Positions 26,601 through 37,600 of a stretch of DNA of 64,000 nt are shown here, one piece after another (within the stretch, counting starts at the first letter, position 1; the number at the start of each line of letters is the position of its first letter). The notes beneath the pieces were generated by a model that saw nothing but the letters and a program-made list of their open reading frames with translations, did no database searches and was not told the DNA's origin. This stretch comes from Apostichopus japonicus (taxonomy: Eukaryota > Echinodermata > Holothuroidea > Aspidochirotida > Stichopodidae), in contig NC_092568.1 of NCBI RefSeq assembly GCF_037975245.1, forward strand, positions 5,864,501 through 5,928,500, given 5' to 3'. The position numbers and the translations under genes were made by a program.

Positions 26601-29600
26601 TGCCACCCTGTTTTTAAGGACACTTAATAGTAGACTGCAGACAATGTTTTCAAGGTTTGACCATTGTTTACCAACAAGATATTTGCATGTGGACCTATAT
26701 CACCTATGGATTCATTTCACACTGTCATATTATTCTGCATGTGTCACTCATTCTTGAATAACATTTTCAACTATCAAGTAAAAAACACCTCTTCCAATGT
26801 GATTTGACTGGCAACTTGCATTAGATTTGGAATCAACCTCAAATATCAATTGAATAACTGATTGATTTAGACATCTGCTTTTATAACACTTGATAAAACA
26901 GTACCAAAACTCTGGCTGCAGCCCACTCTCAAGCAAAATCTTTTGACACTTAATATCCCCTTCAAAATAAATGTCCACATGTTTGGCAGTCAAAGCTCAG
27001 AGATTTGAACCCCTCCCTCCCCATTTGATTTAATGATGGGTAATCACCCACCCCCCCCCGACGTTGACCTGTTGACCCCAAGGAACCTTTGACCTTCTCA
27101 AAGAGCTACAGAGTTCTTTACTCACTACTTCAAGGTGGATCCACATACCCAATATGAAGGCCATCCAGACTTGGCTTTGTAATTATCAGATCTACAACAG
27201 CTTTATAAACTCTCACTTATGTTGACTTCAACATATGACCCTAACGCACCACCAACTTCAATAAGCTTCTTGTACTGACTAGACAATCCTACAAACCCAC
27301 ACACCACCTATCAAGTTCAGTTATCATATGCTTTTAGAGTTATTTCATGTAACTTACAAGTAGTGTCACAGACACACAAACACAGACTGTACACGCCATC
27401 ACAACTGCAAAGATTCTTTTAGCCCCCAGAAATGAATTAAATACCCCTACCCAAATCCAGCATGGGCTTAAGCATGTATGCATTCACTGATAGCAAAGTT
27501 AAACGTTTAATAACACACTTGAAAGCAACAACTGTCTAATTAGATATTTAAGGATCGTAATTATTTCATTAAATATTAGTAGTTACATGTAAATAAACAC
27601 ATTTAAATGTGTTGGTCTGTTAACACCTAATCTGATACAGATGGCAGTTTGAAAACACTAATATATATCCATGGAGTTTAAATGTAGGTTCAGGGCCTTT
27701 CACACAGCTTCTCCCACAAAGCAGAGAGTAATGTAAACAACCCTAAAAAAGAATTAAACTTTGCTCTCTTCTTTAAGTTTGTAGAAGATATGCAATCTTT
27801 GATAAGATGATACTGTACACCCAGGATTAGACAAACCTCATTTGAGTTATATAGCACTAGTAGTAACATTAACTTCAAATATAAACTTGTTGTAATGAAA
27901 ATTTGAGACTTTGATCAAATTTGATGGATTTCAATAATTAGAACTGAATGATCATTGTAACCAAGTCAGAGTCCGTCCTTCATAGACATCTTAGGAATAG
28001 TGTAGCAGAATAATGGTATAATCCACATTGCAAGTGTTTCAGTATGTACTGCATGTTCTCAACACATTATAGCTTTAATCAATCTCATGTATGGAAGAAC
28101 AATGTACAGCTGGGCTAGGCAGATCTGTGTTAAAAGCATCCAAAGCAAAGTGTAAAACTACTACATAGTAGTACATAGTAGTAGTAGTAGTATGTACATA
28201 GCTAGGAACTCTGTAATAGATTCTCTCCCTTGATAGTCCTATACTGTACATAAGGGATCTAATAGCAATCTAACACAGTGTCTATTTGCAGTACCTGTAC
28301 GATAGCTAGACCAGGCTTAAAGTTGGGGTACTCTTCCTTGATTTTATCAACTTCAGCCTTCAGCTCTTGTCTGATAATCCTGAGGAAAAATAAAACATCA
28401 TTTGAAGGGCACTTAGAGTAACAATGAATTTAGTTTAGGGCACTATTGTTTTTACAAAACGCATGCAGAATAGGTTCAGAAATAGCTATGCAGAGTACAA
28501 CCCTGTGACAACATTGGACACACATTTCAATACAAAATGTGTGATGCACTAAAGTATTGGCATATTAAGATTACTACATGGGAATGTCTACTACTGTAGC
28601 ATTCAACAGTGTGTGTACTAAGAAACATAGTAAATAATGCTGAATTGTTATCAACATTTACCATTGCTGTGAAGAAAGACAGTTAATTGTTCTGAAAACA
28701 GAATTGTAGATAAGAACTGATGACCCATTTGGAAATGTAAACATTGCAAAAAATGAGCAAAACAATCCTGAAGTGGATCTCATACAACTCTTGATAGTGA
28801 TTAATCATCAAACTTCATTATATCATTCATTGATGTTTGCAGTAGAATACTCCATTATATATCAAAATATAGCAAGGTCACCTTCAGCTTTCAAATGGGG
28901 GTGTGGGAGGGGTGGGTGGGGGGAGAGAATGGAGGGATGGACTAACCCTCTGAAACCTTTTGAGGAGAACATCGATGTAAAACTGTCAAGTTTAACATTA
29001 TATCAAGGCATCTAATTCCAGTCACTAACAGTATTCGGCAAGAAAATATACTTATAAAAATTGGTCCTACCAAACAAATAACAGAAGTGCATATCATGCG
29101 TATTGCGAGTCTTACGAATAGGATTCTGAAGACAGTCTACAGGGACATTTGCGTGCCCATAAACACCTTTAGTAAAGAGGATCAGCCAGCCGGGCTAGGT
29201 CTAAGTCCTTAAGAAGGGACACCATAGATCCAGATTCATGAGAATAATTAGAAGCAATAAACCTAGCAGATTTCCACTGGATACTTTCCAGTTTATTCTG
29301 TAAGTACATCTGGTGAGGATCCCAGACAGTACTTAGAATAATAGTCTCTAGAACAAACAGACAAGTTTCTATAGAGTATACCCAAGATTCTTTTCTCAAA
29401 CCTCATTTCACTCAAAACTCTCTGACCAATGAGTGCAGTCACTAGCTAGTAGCATGGTGGGCTCATAATTGACACACTTTTTGATCAACAATGTCTATCA
29501 AGGAAAACTTCAAATCACCCAACTGTATGCATTTTTTATATGTGTAGTTTCTCAGAAATGTAATGATTTCAAAATAATTCTGTGCCTATGCACAAAATGA

Positions 29601-30485
29601 CCACAAAATATCTGCCATGCATCGTTCTTACCCCAAAATTGACACATTCTTCGATTAGCTTACTGTAACTTTTATGTAACTGTACATCCATTGACTCTGG
29701 ATGCTGTTTGCTATGCTCTGAGCCTCTAAGCTCAGACAGGTCATGGGTCTCAGAGAGTAGTGGTATCATGTTGAAGTAATTTTGGTTATTTCTAGGGAGC
29801 AAGATTTCCAAATGCCAAAAGTACGTGCAAAACTGGGGGGAGGGTGTTAAAAGCTTACGAAAGCCACAATTTGATCAGCACATACCTGATATGGATTAAA
29901 ACTAATAAAATATGTAACACTGCTTTGTGCAAAAAGTTTATATTCCCTGCTGTATCATTGCTAGTAATAATATTGGAAGGTGCGTCAATTACAAAGGTGC
30001 TCAATCATGCAGCCTTTACTATACTTGTACTAGTACTGTAGTAGCTGTGGTAATGCAGAGAAGTTATTGGTTAACTTGCCTCATCTTAATTTCCAACTCC
30101 AAGTAGGCAAGCTATGTTTGAATACACAGGCTACTTGGATAAAGATGGGGGACATGCACTTATCAAAGCTAACTAATAAAGTCGGTCGGTTACATGTCAC
30201 TGATACATTGAAACAATGTTACTAGCGTGAAAGCACAACCTTGATTTACTCCAGCTAGACCTAGGTTGCAAAATTAGTGTGTAGGAGTAATAGGGTCACG
30301 GTGTCCGACCGACAGAATAAGTGTTGGGCTATTGATTAGAAAGTTAGGCAAAGCCTCACACTTCAGTCACACTACATTACTGATACTGCTATAAATAATG
30401 TTAGGCCTAGCCAAGTACTAATGTTAAACAAAATGTAGTCATACTCATACCCTGCAATATTTTTGCCATCAATTATTTGTGCCAT
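5555..30485 (-). CDS. MTHFD1: C-1-tetrahydrofolate synthase, cytosolic (trifunctional)
   Basis: Spliced CDS, 20 exons, 2805 bp, 934 aa (human 935). Exons, 5' to 3' of the gene: 30451-30485, 28295-28379, 25656-25715, 24627-24680, 24060-24196, 23384-23484, 22675-22811, 22145-22256, 21520-21692, 20926-21155, 20322-20505, 19757-19939, 18763-18865, 17898-18184, 17666-17777, 16772-16911, 16375-16517, 15822-15999, 14692-14952, 5555-5644. Every junction keeps frame with GT..AG ends. Residues 1 to about 300 form the methylene-THF dehydrogenase/cyclohydrolase domain: YxxxK (Y50, K54), Q98 and D123 of KDVDG match human K56, Q100 and D125; GRSKIVGAP and PGGVGPMT are present. The rest is 10-formyl-THF synthetase with P-loop [11 protein letters not shown] (377-387). 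It interconverts one-carbon folates for purine, thymidylate and methionine synthesis. The start is set by the match of [12 protein letters not shown] to the human N-terminus; there is no transit peptide, so the product should be cytosolic rather than MTHFD1L. Donors GTCAGT (exon 7) and GTTTGT (exon 18) are weak but kept by homology and frame. Confidence 0.97.
5994..6180. repeat. Three-copy tandem repeat of about 68 bp
   Basis: The block containing TGGTTGTGTATAGTACAACC recurs three times (ending near 6040, 6110 and 6180) with substitutions. Each copy contains the short palindrome GGTTGT..ACAACC, so each could form a hairpin. It lies in MTHFD1 intron 19. Confidence 0.8.
7986..8515. repeat. 25-bp minisatellite, about 20 copies
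   Basis: The unit GGATCATCCACAGGCAACAC plus CAAAA repeats head to tail with a period of exactly 25 bp. The central copies are nearly identical. Copies at both ends diverge (GGTAACACC at the left; GTTCACCC and GTTCGCCC at the right). 25 is not a multiple of 3 and no frame stays open. It lies in MTHFD1 intron 19. Confidence 0.95.
10558..10645. other. GC-rich foldable island, possible structured RNA or SINE remnant
   Basis: An abrupt GC-rich patch in AT-rich intron. Outer arms GCCAGGTTA (10558-10566) and TATCCTGGC (10637-10645) pair 8 of 9. Inner arms CCCGCCT (10570-10576) and AGGCGGG (10623-10629) pair perfectly. Between them are hairpins TGGAG-AATAG-CTCCA (10579-10593) and TGGG-TAGC-CCCA (10606-10617). 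This predicts a branched fold of about 88 nt. I do not recognise it as tRNA, 5S, a spliceosomal snRNA or a box C/D snoRNA. Confidence 0.45.
12166..12490. repeat. Tandem repeat of about 79 bp, four copies
   Basis: Units contain TTTCTTTGCACCATACTTGC, then GCATGAACAGCTGAAGCC, then TGGTACAGTACATATGTAAC. Starts fall near 12161, 12239, 12318, 12398 and 12476 (last partial). The minus strand is open in all three frames across the array only because the units lack stops; I do not regard these frames as genes. Confidence 0.9.
13548..13640. repeat. Tandem repeat of about 30 bp, 3-4 copies
   Basis: TTAAGGCATGATATTACAGT and close variants recur about every 30 bp, inside MTHFD1 intron 19. Confidence 0.75.
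14227..14530. repeat. Two-copy tandem duplication of about 174 bp
   Basis: The block beginning AAAAGGTTTGGAAT, running through CACAAATATGCTGTTCAAAA and ending GTGGGAGTTGGGAAGGAAAA, occurs at about 14234-14368 and again at about 14408-14530 with few differences, suggesting recent duplication. It is intronic, and the open frames across it are not coding by any evidence I see. Confidence 0.85.
15190..15712. repeat. 24-bp minisatellite in MTHFD1 intron 18
   Basis: The unit GAGAGGATAGTCAACTATAA plus ATAT repeats about 20 times with variants (GTCGAC for GTCAAC; CATATGA for AATATGA). Degenerate relatives of GGATAGT extend back to about 15000. The array stops about 110 bp before exon 18 (15822-15999). 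Confidence 0.9.
17155..17640. repeat. Tandem repeat of about 173 bp in MTHFD1 intron 15
   Basis: The block starting GGTGTATTGTACATGACACA and running through CATGGTTGATCTACATGG occurs at about 17160 and 17335. A third, shortened copy starts near 17505 and ends at about 17640, about 25 bp from exon 15. Confidence 0.85.
20579..20909 (-). repeat. Three tandem copies of the MTHFD1 exon 10 tail and its donor
   Basis: Units start at 20579, 20689 and 20799 (110, 110 and 111 bp) and are followed by the genuine exon end at 20910. Read on the minus strand, each holds about 85 bp like the end of exon 10 ([17 protein letters not shown]), the splice donor and about 20 bp of intron. Donors in the first two (GTAAGT at 20594 and 20704) are intact; in the third it has become GTTAAG (20815). 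The copies resemble each other more than the true exon and carry a 2-bp deletion relative to it, so they are not extra coding exons. Confidence 0.9.
28158..28192. repeat. TAG-type trinucleotide microsatellite
   Basis: ACATAGTAGTACATAGTAGTAGTAGTAG, a short imperfect TAG run in MTHFD1 intron 2, about 100 bp from exon 2. Confidence 0.75.
28895..28937 (+). other. G-rich run, possible G-quadruplex
   Basis: GGGGGTGTGGGAGGGGTGGG followed by TGGGGGGAG gives at least four G-tracts with loops of 1-3 bases on the plus strand, that is, the non-transcribed strand of MTHFD1 intron 1. A similar run is at 9781-9830. Confidence 0.5.
29080..29400 (-). mobile_element. LINE reverse transcriptase fragment, decayed
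   Basis: The minus-strand frame at 29169-29399 contains [20 protein letters not shown], then SARFIASNY and [13 protein letters not shown]. This resembles the end of many non-LTR retrotransposon reverse transcriptases (pattern xVWDPH..KLExVQRRAARF..DYxxxSVTxMLxDLxWPxL). The frame breaks upstream of 29400 and stops at 29169; traces continue to about 29080. It lies in MTHFD1 intron 1. Clade not determined; an inactive remnant. Confidence 0.7.
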
Positions 30486-30700
30486 GTCTTCCTGTTTGTA
30501 TGTGGATACTTCAGGAAAGAATATGATTTAGTCCAACTACCCTAAACTGGTTTGCCGTCTCTGTTTTACCGTTTTCTCCCTAAACTGGCCGTGCTACAGC
30601 TACAGTAAACCAACTGTTTACATGAAATGCGCCTTGATAGAAGTCGAAGTTGACGTCGTGCCAGGTGCAAACTGAAAGTTCAACTCAGCACATGTTTACG
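30486..30700 (-). promoter_or_regulatory. MTHFD1: MTHFD1 5' UTR and proximal promoter region
   Basis: Sequence immediately upstream of the MTHFD1 ATG (30485). A near-complete CRE (TGACGTCG, 30651-30658; consensus TGACGTCA) lies about 170 bp from the start codon. I see no clear TATA box; the transcription start is not determined. Assignment rests on position. Confidence 0.5.
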
Positions 30701-30837
30701 TGGTAACTTCATTATCTCTCGCAATCACAGAGTTCTGTGGGACATGCATAAGAAAACGACTTCTGCAAGTCCCAAAGTTGCATACCTGGAACGCGCGTGA
30801 ATATAATGATAGAAGTACACACAAGGGATTGTGTATC

Positions 30838-31085
30838 GTCAATTTGCAGAAAATTGCTGCATTGACGAGATCCGTTACCTCGTCAAAACGTCAATTTTCT
30901 GAATTTTGTCAACTTGTCGAGATGGTAGTAAGTGTGCAACTCGTCAATTTGCAGAAAATTGCTGTATTGACGAGATCTGTTATCTCGTCAAAACGTCAAT
31001 TTTCTGAATTTTGTCACGTTAACACCTCGTCACCTCGTCAATTTGCAGATAATTGTCGTTTTGTCAATTTGGTAACTCGTCAATG
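30838..31085. repeat. 105-bp tandem repeat rich in CGTCA/TGACG palindromes
   Basis: The block GTCAATTTGCAGAAAATTGC, then TTGACGAGAT..CTCGTCAA, then ACGTCAATTTTCTGAATTTTG occurs at 30838 and 30943 (period 105), with a third partial copy from about 31037. TTGACGAG and CTCGTCAA are perfect inverted arms around a 9-bp centre. It lies 350-600 bp upstream of the MTHFD1 start codon. The open frame across it is probably chance. Confidence 0.85.
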
Positions 31086-32710
31086 CAATGTCCCTTCTAC
31101 GGTTCCGTAGGAAGGGGAATGATTTCACACGTCATAATATCTTTGAAATATTTGCCTGGTTTGGGCCTAGATGAAATTCATAACTTAAAAGCAGAGATTC
31201 ATTCAAAAACTTTAGAAAATTAAAATATTTATACGGCGCGTATCCAGGTTTTTCTAATCCGGGGGGCGTGAATTCCCAACTAAGCGGAGCGCCACCATCA
31301 ATTGGCGCGCAGCGTATACAAGAAAATTTCTGGTTTTGATACCCCCAAAATCGGGAGAGGTCACGCTGCATGTAGGTCAGTGCACGACCTCAAGACGTCA
31401 CTAATACACAACTCGATCACTTGTTATCGATGAAGTGGTGTGTAGCCGGATTTTCTCAAGGTCTTGGTACTACAGGCGAAGGTCATTAATTAAGTTTCGT
31501 AACTCATCGGGAAGCGATTAGAGGGGGGGGGGGGCGTAGGGTTGTGGAGCGCGCGTTTTCATGCAGATGGGAACAATCTCAAGAAGTGATGGGTGCGTCC
31601 GACCCCCCCCCCCACGATACGCCCTTGGATCCACTACATGATATTCACAGGAGATGTGCTCAATTCTCCAGTGAAAGTGTACAATTGTTTAAGGTGTCCA
31701 TACACACACGCGTTATGATAGACCATATATAGTATATATATATATAGCTACATTAGTGAGAGAGGCAAAATGGAAACGTCAAAAATGGAGTTTTAGGTGT
31801 AAGGGGTAGGGTGAGGCGCACGCCCCTTCCGCAATCCTCGATCAGTCACTGGCTACCCTGTGTATATAATAGGGATCAGCGCTGTAATTATGTCACTATT
31901 CCTCTCTCTCTTCCCGGTGTAGTTGGCGTTTTTCATCTTCTCCCTCCTTTTTCTCTCTTTCTTTTCCCTTCCTTCCTCCTCTTTTCCCCCTTTTTCTTCT
32001 CTTTTTTCTTACCCTTGAGCACACCCCCCTGGATACACCCCTGTTTACCAGTGTATAAGAGAGAACACAACCAAATGCAACGGTTGCCTACTTATACTCC
32101 TTACACTCGGGCAACCTGTTCAAAAGATGTGAACTGGGTCGTATGAAGTGACCATAAGTTTAATAAACGAAGTGATCGAAATCTACAAAAAGTAAAAAGT
32201 AACAAAAATACACTATCAGCATGAACAGATTTGATTGCTTCACCGTTCCCCTCCCCAAAAGACTTGGAACCATGCTGGTTTGGGAAGACCATTAATTTTA
32301 CAGCAGTAGTGCTCTGTTCATAAATTCATCAAATTCGGTCCTTCTGAGTGGTGTGCCAGAGTAATAACCTATGATGTCGTTTCTTACTAGTGTACTCTCT
32401 TGTTTGTAACTTTACTTGAGCTGATGACTCCAAACTGCCATTACATTTTCTAACATGGAAGAAATAACAGTGAATTAGGTGTAATTAGGCACTTGGCAGT
32501 GGGTGGATGTGATATCAGTAACAGCTACATCAAACCAGTGTGTGAAGAAGTGTAACCACAACTTTCTACCTGATCATAAATTTACCAAAAAATCTTGAAC
32601 TATATAGGTAATCCATGCTCCAACCCCCCCCCCCCACCCCCACCCAACATATTTTCCAATATCAACAGAATTTTGGACATGAAAACAAAACATTCAAAAG
32701 TAAACCAAGT
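31086..32710. other. Repeat-rich spacer between MTHFD1 and TBP
   Basis: No coding exon recognised. It holds one copy of the GCGGAGCG-type repeat (31279-31332), poly-G and poly-C runs (31520-31535, 31602-31614, 32623-32640), a TA microsatellite (31730-31745) and a pyrimidine-rich stretch (31900-32020). The transposon-like poly-G/poly-C style resembles 1-2700, but I could not find matching ends with a target duplication here. Confidence 0.6.
31279..31332 (+). repeat. GCGGAGCG-type palindromic repeat, copy C
   Basis: CTAAGCGGAGCGCCACCATC followed by AATTGGCGCGCAGCGTATAC and AAGAAAATTTCTGG. It follows a GGGGGG run (31261-31266), as copies A and B do, which suggests it is also part of a hAT-type element. 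I could not define that element's ends. Confidence 0.75.
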
Positions 32711-32711
32711 T

Positions 32712-34690
32712 CTTATTTCTCTAAAAGGCTTTCTTTATTTTGACTCCTTTGTTGAGCTGGTTTTCAATGAGTGCAAACAAAAATACAAACATAAACATAA
32801 ACAAGCAACACAAACATAAACATAAACATAAAAAATATTTACAGAAACAAGAAATTGTAGCAAGACAACTCAAGTATAAATAAACTCTCCTTTCCTACTT
32901 TTCAATTGTGTTGTGTCTTCTGAATGCAACTTTTTAGACCACTCTTTTGGTTGCAACATTGATATTTAATTATGTAAACTGTCCACTTCCTACCATTAAT
33001 AATCAGGATAGGTGTTATCTATAGGCTTTTAAATGGTGACATCTGTCCCATCACAAATAGCATAAAACATTTTCAAAGCATGCTATTATTGATTGGATAC
33101 AGCCACTGTTTTCCTGTTTTTAAGATCCTTTTTTTTTTACCAACATTGGAAAACAAATAACATGTCACAAGTTTTCAACACTTCTTTCAAGATTCTTTGT
33201 CTTAATTAATTGAGACATATTAACGATTTTACTTTCAGCGCTATATTTAATTTCCACAAAATCTTGAACATCATATCTGAGTGATATACTTCAATCTGGA
33301 GCACTATATTTCTTCCTGGAATTCTCTATACAAAACATTCTCTACAAGTATAGGCATCATTCTCAAATTCCTTTACAAATAATAGTTTCAAATGAAGTCT
33401 CAGAAGTAAGAGATGATCCTTGACTATTTAGTCAAAGGCAATCATGTCTTTTCTCTGTTGCTTTCAATATCAGTAAGTAGTCTTCATTTTACACCAACCA
33501 ATAGTCCTGGAGAATCTATTAAATTGGTGGTCTGATGACATTTACAGTTCCTGAGATCTGTTCTTTTCTTTGATTCAGTTAATAACTCTACCCAGACACC
33601 ATTCTATGATCCTGGATACAACACAAACACAACCCTGCTAACTGATGATACATTCAAATATATAGACTTGGAATTGCATCATCAGCAAGTTTAAATCATC
33701 AACAAGTCTGACTCTACGATGACTCCTCTAAGAATATTTCTCGTTGGTGGTAATCTTTCTCTTTTGCTGATGTCCATAAATAAACTGATTGGGACAATTA
33801 TTCCACCACCCTCAAATCCTTGTCAGCTGGTGATACACAAGTCTTCCTAAGACATGTTTGTATCATCAAGAAATGAAATTCATCATCACGTCTTCGACTC
33901 AATCATGAACCTTGTGAGACCTCTCCATCCATGCTTGGATCTATTTTGCTGTTCTTGGAATCATTAAAATGATTCTCTTTCTTTAATGACCAACAGTTCA
34001 TCGTCCCGCTTCTCATGTTCTTCAAACATGTTCCATCAGTTTCTCTGGGTTCGTTGGCTATACTGCTCGTTGAAGGTAAAGATAACAGCACCTGTCATAT
34101 AAAATAGTGAATAACAAATCACAGAGTCATTTGAGTAGCAGTATGTTTTTGCACCAGTAAATTGTCCCTAATATCTCCTACCAGGGAATCAAACAAGAAT
34201 AAAATATACTTTCCAATGTTACAATTGTGTCAATACTTCAAATGTTTAATACTCCAACAGTCTTGTTTGTACCAAACCAATAATTAAAAAGCAATGAAAA
34301 TGAATGCCTATGCACTTTATATAATGAATACTTAGCCTGTATCTTGTATATAAAACATACCACTAGTTACTAGAGGGATTCTGAGAAGTGTTTGCATAGA
34401 GTTTGTAATAAAATGCTTATAGCAGTAATGCCCCCAAATTAGCTACAAAATGAAATATTCATCACTAACCTTCAACATGAAGTTTACTGGCACCCTCAAA
34501 CTTTCTTCTCAAACTGAGACACTTAATTACCAATGTTTTTCTAAACTTAATTACCAATTAATGTTTGCTCAATGTTTCAGCATCATCCAGAGTTAGTCAA
34601 GCGAATTGATTGATAAGCCATTAATGTTTATATTAAAACTTCACAAAGTGAAGTAAGTAAAATTGTGAACTTAATATGCTTACCTACCAA
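32712..34690 (-). other. TBP: Probable TBP 3' untranslated region
   Basis: AT-rich sequence after the TAG stop (34691-34693) without coding signal. A minus-strand AATAAA at 32734-32739 is the best candidate polyadenylation signal. A donor-like GTAGGTAAGC just after the stop raises the possibility of a 3' UTR intron. A CATAAA/CAAACATAAA simple repeat is at 32783-32831. Confidence 0.4.
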
Positions 34691-37600
34691 CTATGTCTTC
34701 TTAAAGGACTTCAGGATGGGGTAGATATTCTGAAATGCATCATAAATTTCTTTCCTTACTTTAGCACCTGTCACGGAGAGAACAATAAACAAAATAACGT
34801 GAACCATCATGTGAATGTACTGATACTATTACGCCACCATGGACTGCCACAACACCCTAGTTGTGAACAGAGGTGAAATACATTTACCAGACTGAACAGA
34901 GTTACACTACTGTAGAACACCCAACAGATGAACAGAATTGGACTGCCACAAAACCTTAGATGTGAACAGAGGTGAAATACCACACCGTTGAGAAAAGACT
35001 ACCACACAGCACCCAATAGACCAATAGAATTAGACTGCCACAGCACCCTAATTCCCATATTTTCATTTTTCACTGCATGACCAGTAATTTCGCATTACCA
35101 TTATAACATGACAAAGAGAAAGCTCACCTGTGAGGACTACCTTTCCAGACACAAATATAAGAAGTACTATCTTAGGTTTCATCATACGATATATAAGCCC
35201 AGGAAACAGTTCTGGTTCATAACTGAAACAAAGAAAAGAATGAGAGAGAGTTATAATATTATCAAATATTGACCCCAGCTACTGGTAGAAAATAATCTCA
35301 ACCACCTATGTTCAGAACCTAAACAAAGACAACAAACTGATAATTTGAACCTAGTCTTTAAATGTTTTCTCAGATGTAAATGAGTTGATTAGTTTTCCCC
35401 ATCCTTTGAGATTCCACAATTTGATGAAAACTCTAAAATTTATTAGGGATTGACACATAATTTGCTTCATGAGTTTGAATTTCTTCAATTTGGCATGGTA
35501 CAACAGAGGGTTGATACCAATAGTTTCAATTGTAAAACTGATAGTATTCCTTAGAGGAAACGGTTCTTTCAGAATCTACAAGATAGTATTATCAATAAAG
35601 TCTTCAACAAGAACTGAAGTTATTATACCCTAATATGACTCACAGCATAAATCAAGAAAAAATGGTAGAAAAACAAACTTGAGAAATACGTCCTTACCTT
35701 GAAAACTGAGAATGAGCTAAGACTAGTCCTTCTAATCTGATGGGAAATTTAACGTCACAACTTCCGACCATATTCTGGATCTTAAAGTCTAAAAATTTGG
35801 CCTATCCAAGAGACAAAAGGATATTATCAATATATGAAAATATGTATGTGTTAATTACAAGAAAGATGAAGAGAATACAGAAGGAAAAAAATCAATCCAG
35901 CAATTAACAAACCAATCTATTAAATGGTCAAATCAGAGAACAATTCTTCTTGCTGTGACATCAAATGTTTCTTCTTTAGTTTGTTCTCATGACATGTTTA
36001 ATGAAGACAAGAAGAAAGTTCAGCTGCAAACTCCCTAGCTGTAGGAATCATTATCTCCATCAAATAGAGTTGTGAGGAGGTTACATGTTCTACAGTGTAC
36101 TTTAAAGATGGCTATTAGGACTTTATTCCCATGCACAGAAAGTACCATAGAATAATTAATTACAGTAATTTACTGGAAGCCAATGATATAGCTCTACATG
36201 TCTGACATTTTCATGTACCTTACCCTAGGAGCTACTAAAACTTGGAATGCGACATCACATATTGTTTATGAATTAGGCTATGACTTTTTTTTATATCTAT
36301 AATTAATCCAACTATTTCCTACATTAACTATGGTTGCCATCAAATGTGGTGTTGACTACATTCAATACTCACAGGGAAACCTAACTTCTGGATTACTCTA
36401 GCATATTTCCTAGCTGCTAATCTGGATTCATCTTCACTCTTAGCTCCAGTACAGACCATCTTCCCTGAGCTGAAAATCAAGGCAGTTGTTCTTGGTTCTC
36501 TAATTCTCATAATCACAGCTGCAAATCTCTGAAAGATGGAAAAAGTAATATAAATTCATTTGACACAGAGTTGCCAAGAAGCCATCATTTCAAGGTTCTG
36601 TAACTTTAGGCAACCGTCTCCCAACTTAAATCTTCACAAATATGTATGTCCAGGTAAACTCTTCAATTTTAAATTGGTAAAATACTCATTAAATGGGTGT
36701 CTAAAGAAGACAAAAGGAGAAGACTTTTTTTGCTCCATTTCAATTGCAATGCCAGAAGACAGGGAGGGAAGAAGCAATTACTTCTGTTTAGACTTTTTGC
36801 AAAGTTAATTTTCTTGAGGCTAAAGATTACTACGATTGTACCTTTGGGTTGTACTCTGCATTTCGAGCATGTAAGGCAATCTTCTTGAGGTCCAGTTTGC
36901 AGCCCATGCTTACTGTGGATACTATATTCCTGTGGAATGATGTAAATACAAGATGATTAGTATCATGATGATAGTTGTCTGTTTGGGTATTTCTGAATGG
37001 CTGTACTTACCTCTCTCCCCTAACAATGTACACTGATCATCCATAGCCCACAGATATTGGTAGTGTAGTAATGTACCCATAGTGTAGTAATGCAGTAGTG
37101 TAGTAATGCACTTACACTGACCCACTGTTGGGTCATAGCTTTCCTATTTCTTACATGACAGTTAAGTTTCAACACTATTTTAGACACTTCAAGCATTGGT
37201 CGGGTACTCTATAACTATCATTGTCAAGTTTGTATCTGTTTAATGTATGAACATCATTGCTACTGTAGGTTTATCTCTGCATGGTGTTTGTACAGATAGT
37301 AATAAGGTAGAGAGAGTGGGCATTGATCTACTTGACAAGGATACAATGATGAAAATCACAGATAGATTAGAGTATGCATGTTGAGGGGATTCCCCAAAAG
37401 AGGAGTCAGTCACTTGATGGTATGTCCAACTTAAATTATCTTTTGGTGAACTTGGACACACTATGGAGACTGTTGCAGGGATGAGCCAACTGAATCAGTG
37501 GATGCTTATGGAAAATAATGTTTCATAAAGGCTTCATGTCAGTGCAAAAGTTCACTTTGTGGCAACCTCACTAACACATATTAAGTTACATAAATTTACA

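Noticed and set aside
30700-31110. 136-codon plus-strand frame upstream of MTHFD1
   Set aside because: It lies largely in the 105-bp CGTCA repeat, shows repeated peptides only because the DNA repeats, and resembles nothing known.
31230-32046. Possible third hAT element with ends GGCGCGTATCCAGG (31236) and CCTGGATACACCCC (about 32030)
   Set aside because: The ends are only partly matched and I found no 8-bp duplication next to them.
36560-36888. Plus-strand frames inside the TBP locus
   Set aside because: They overlap TBP intron 3 and exon 3 in antisense and show no conserved pattern.
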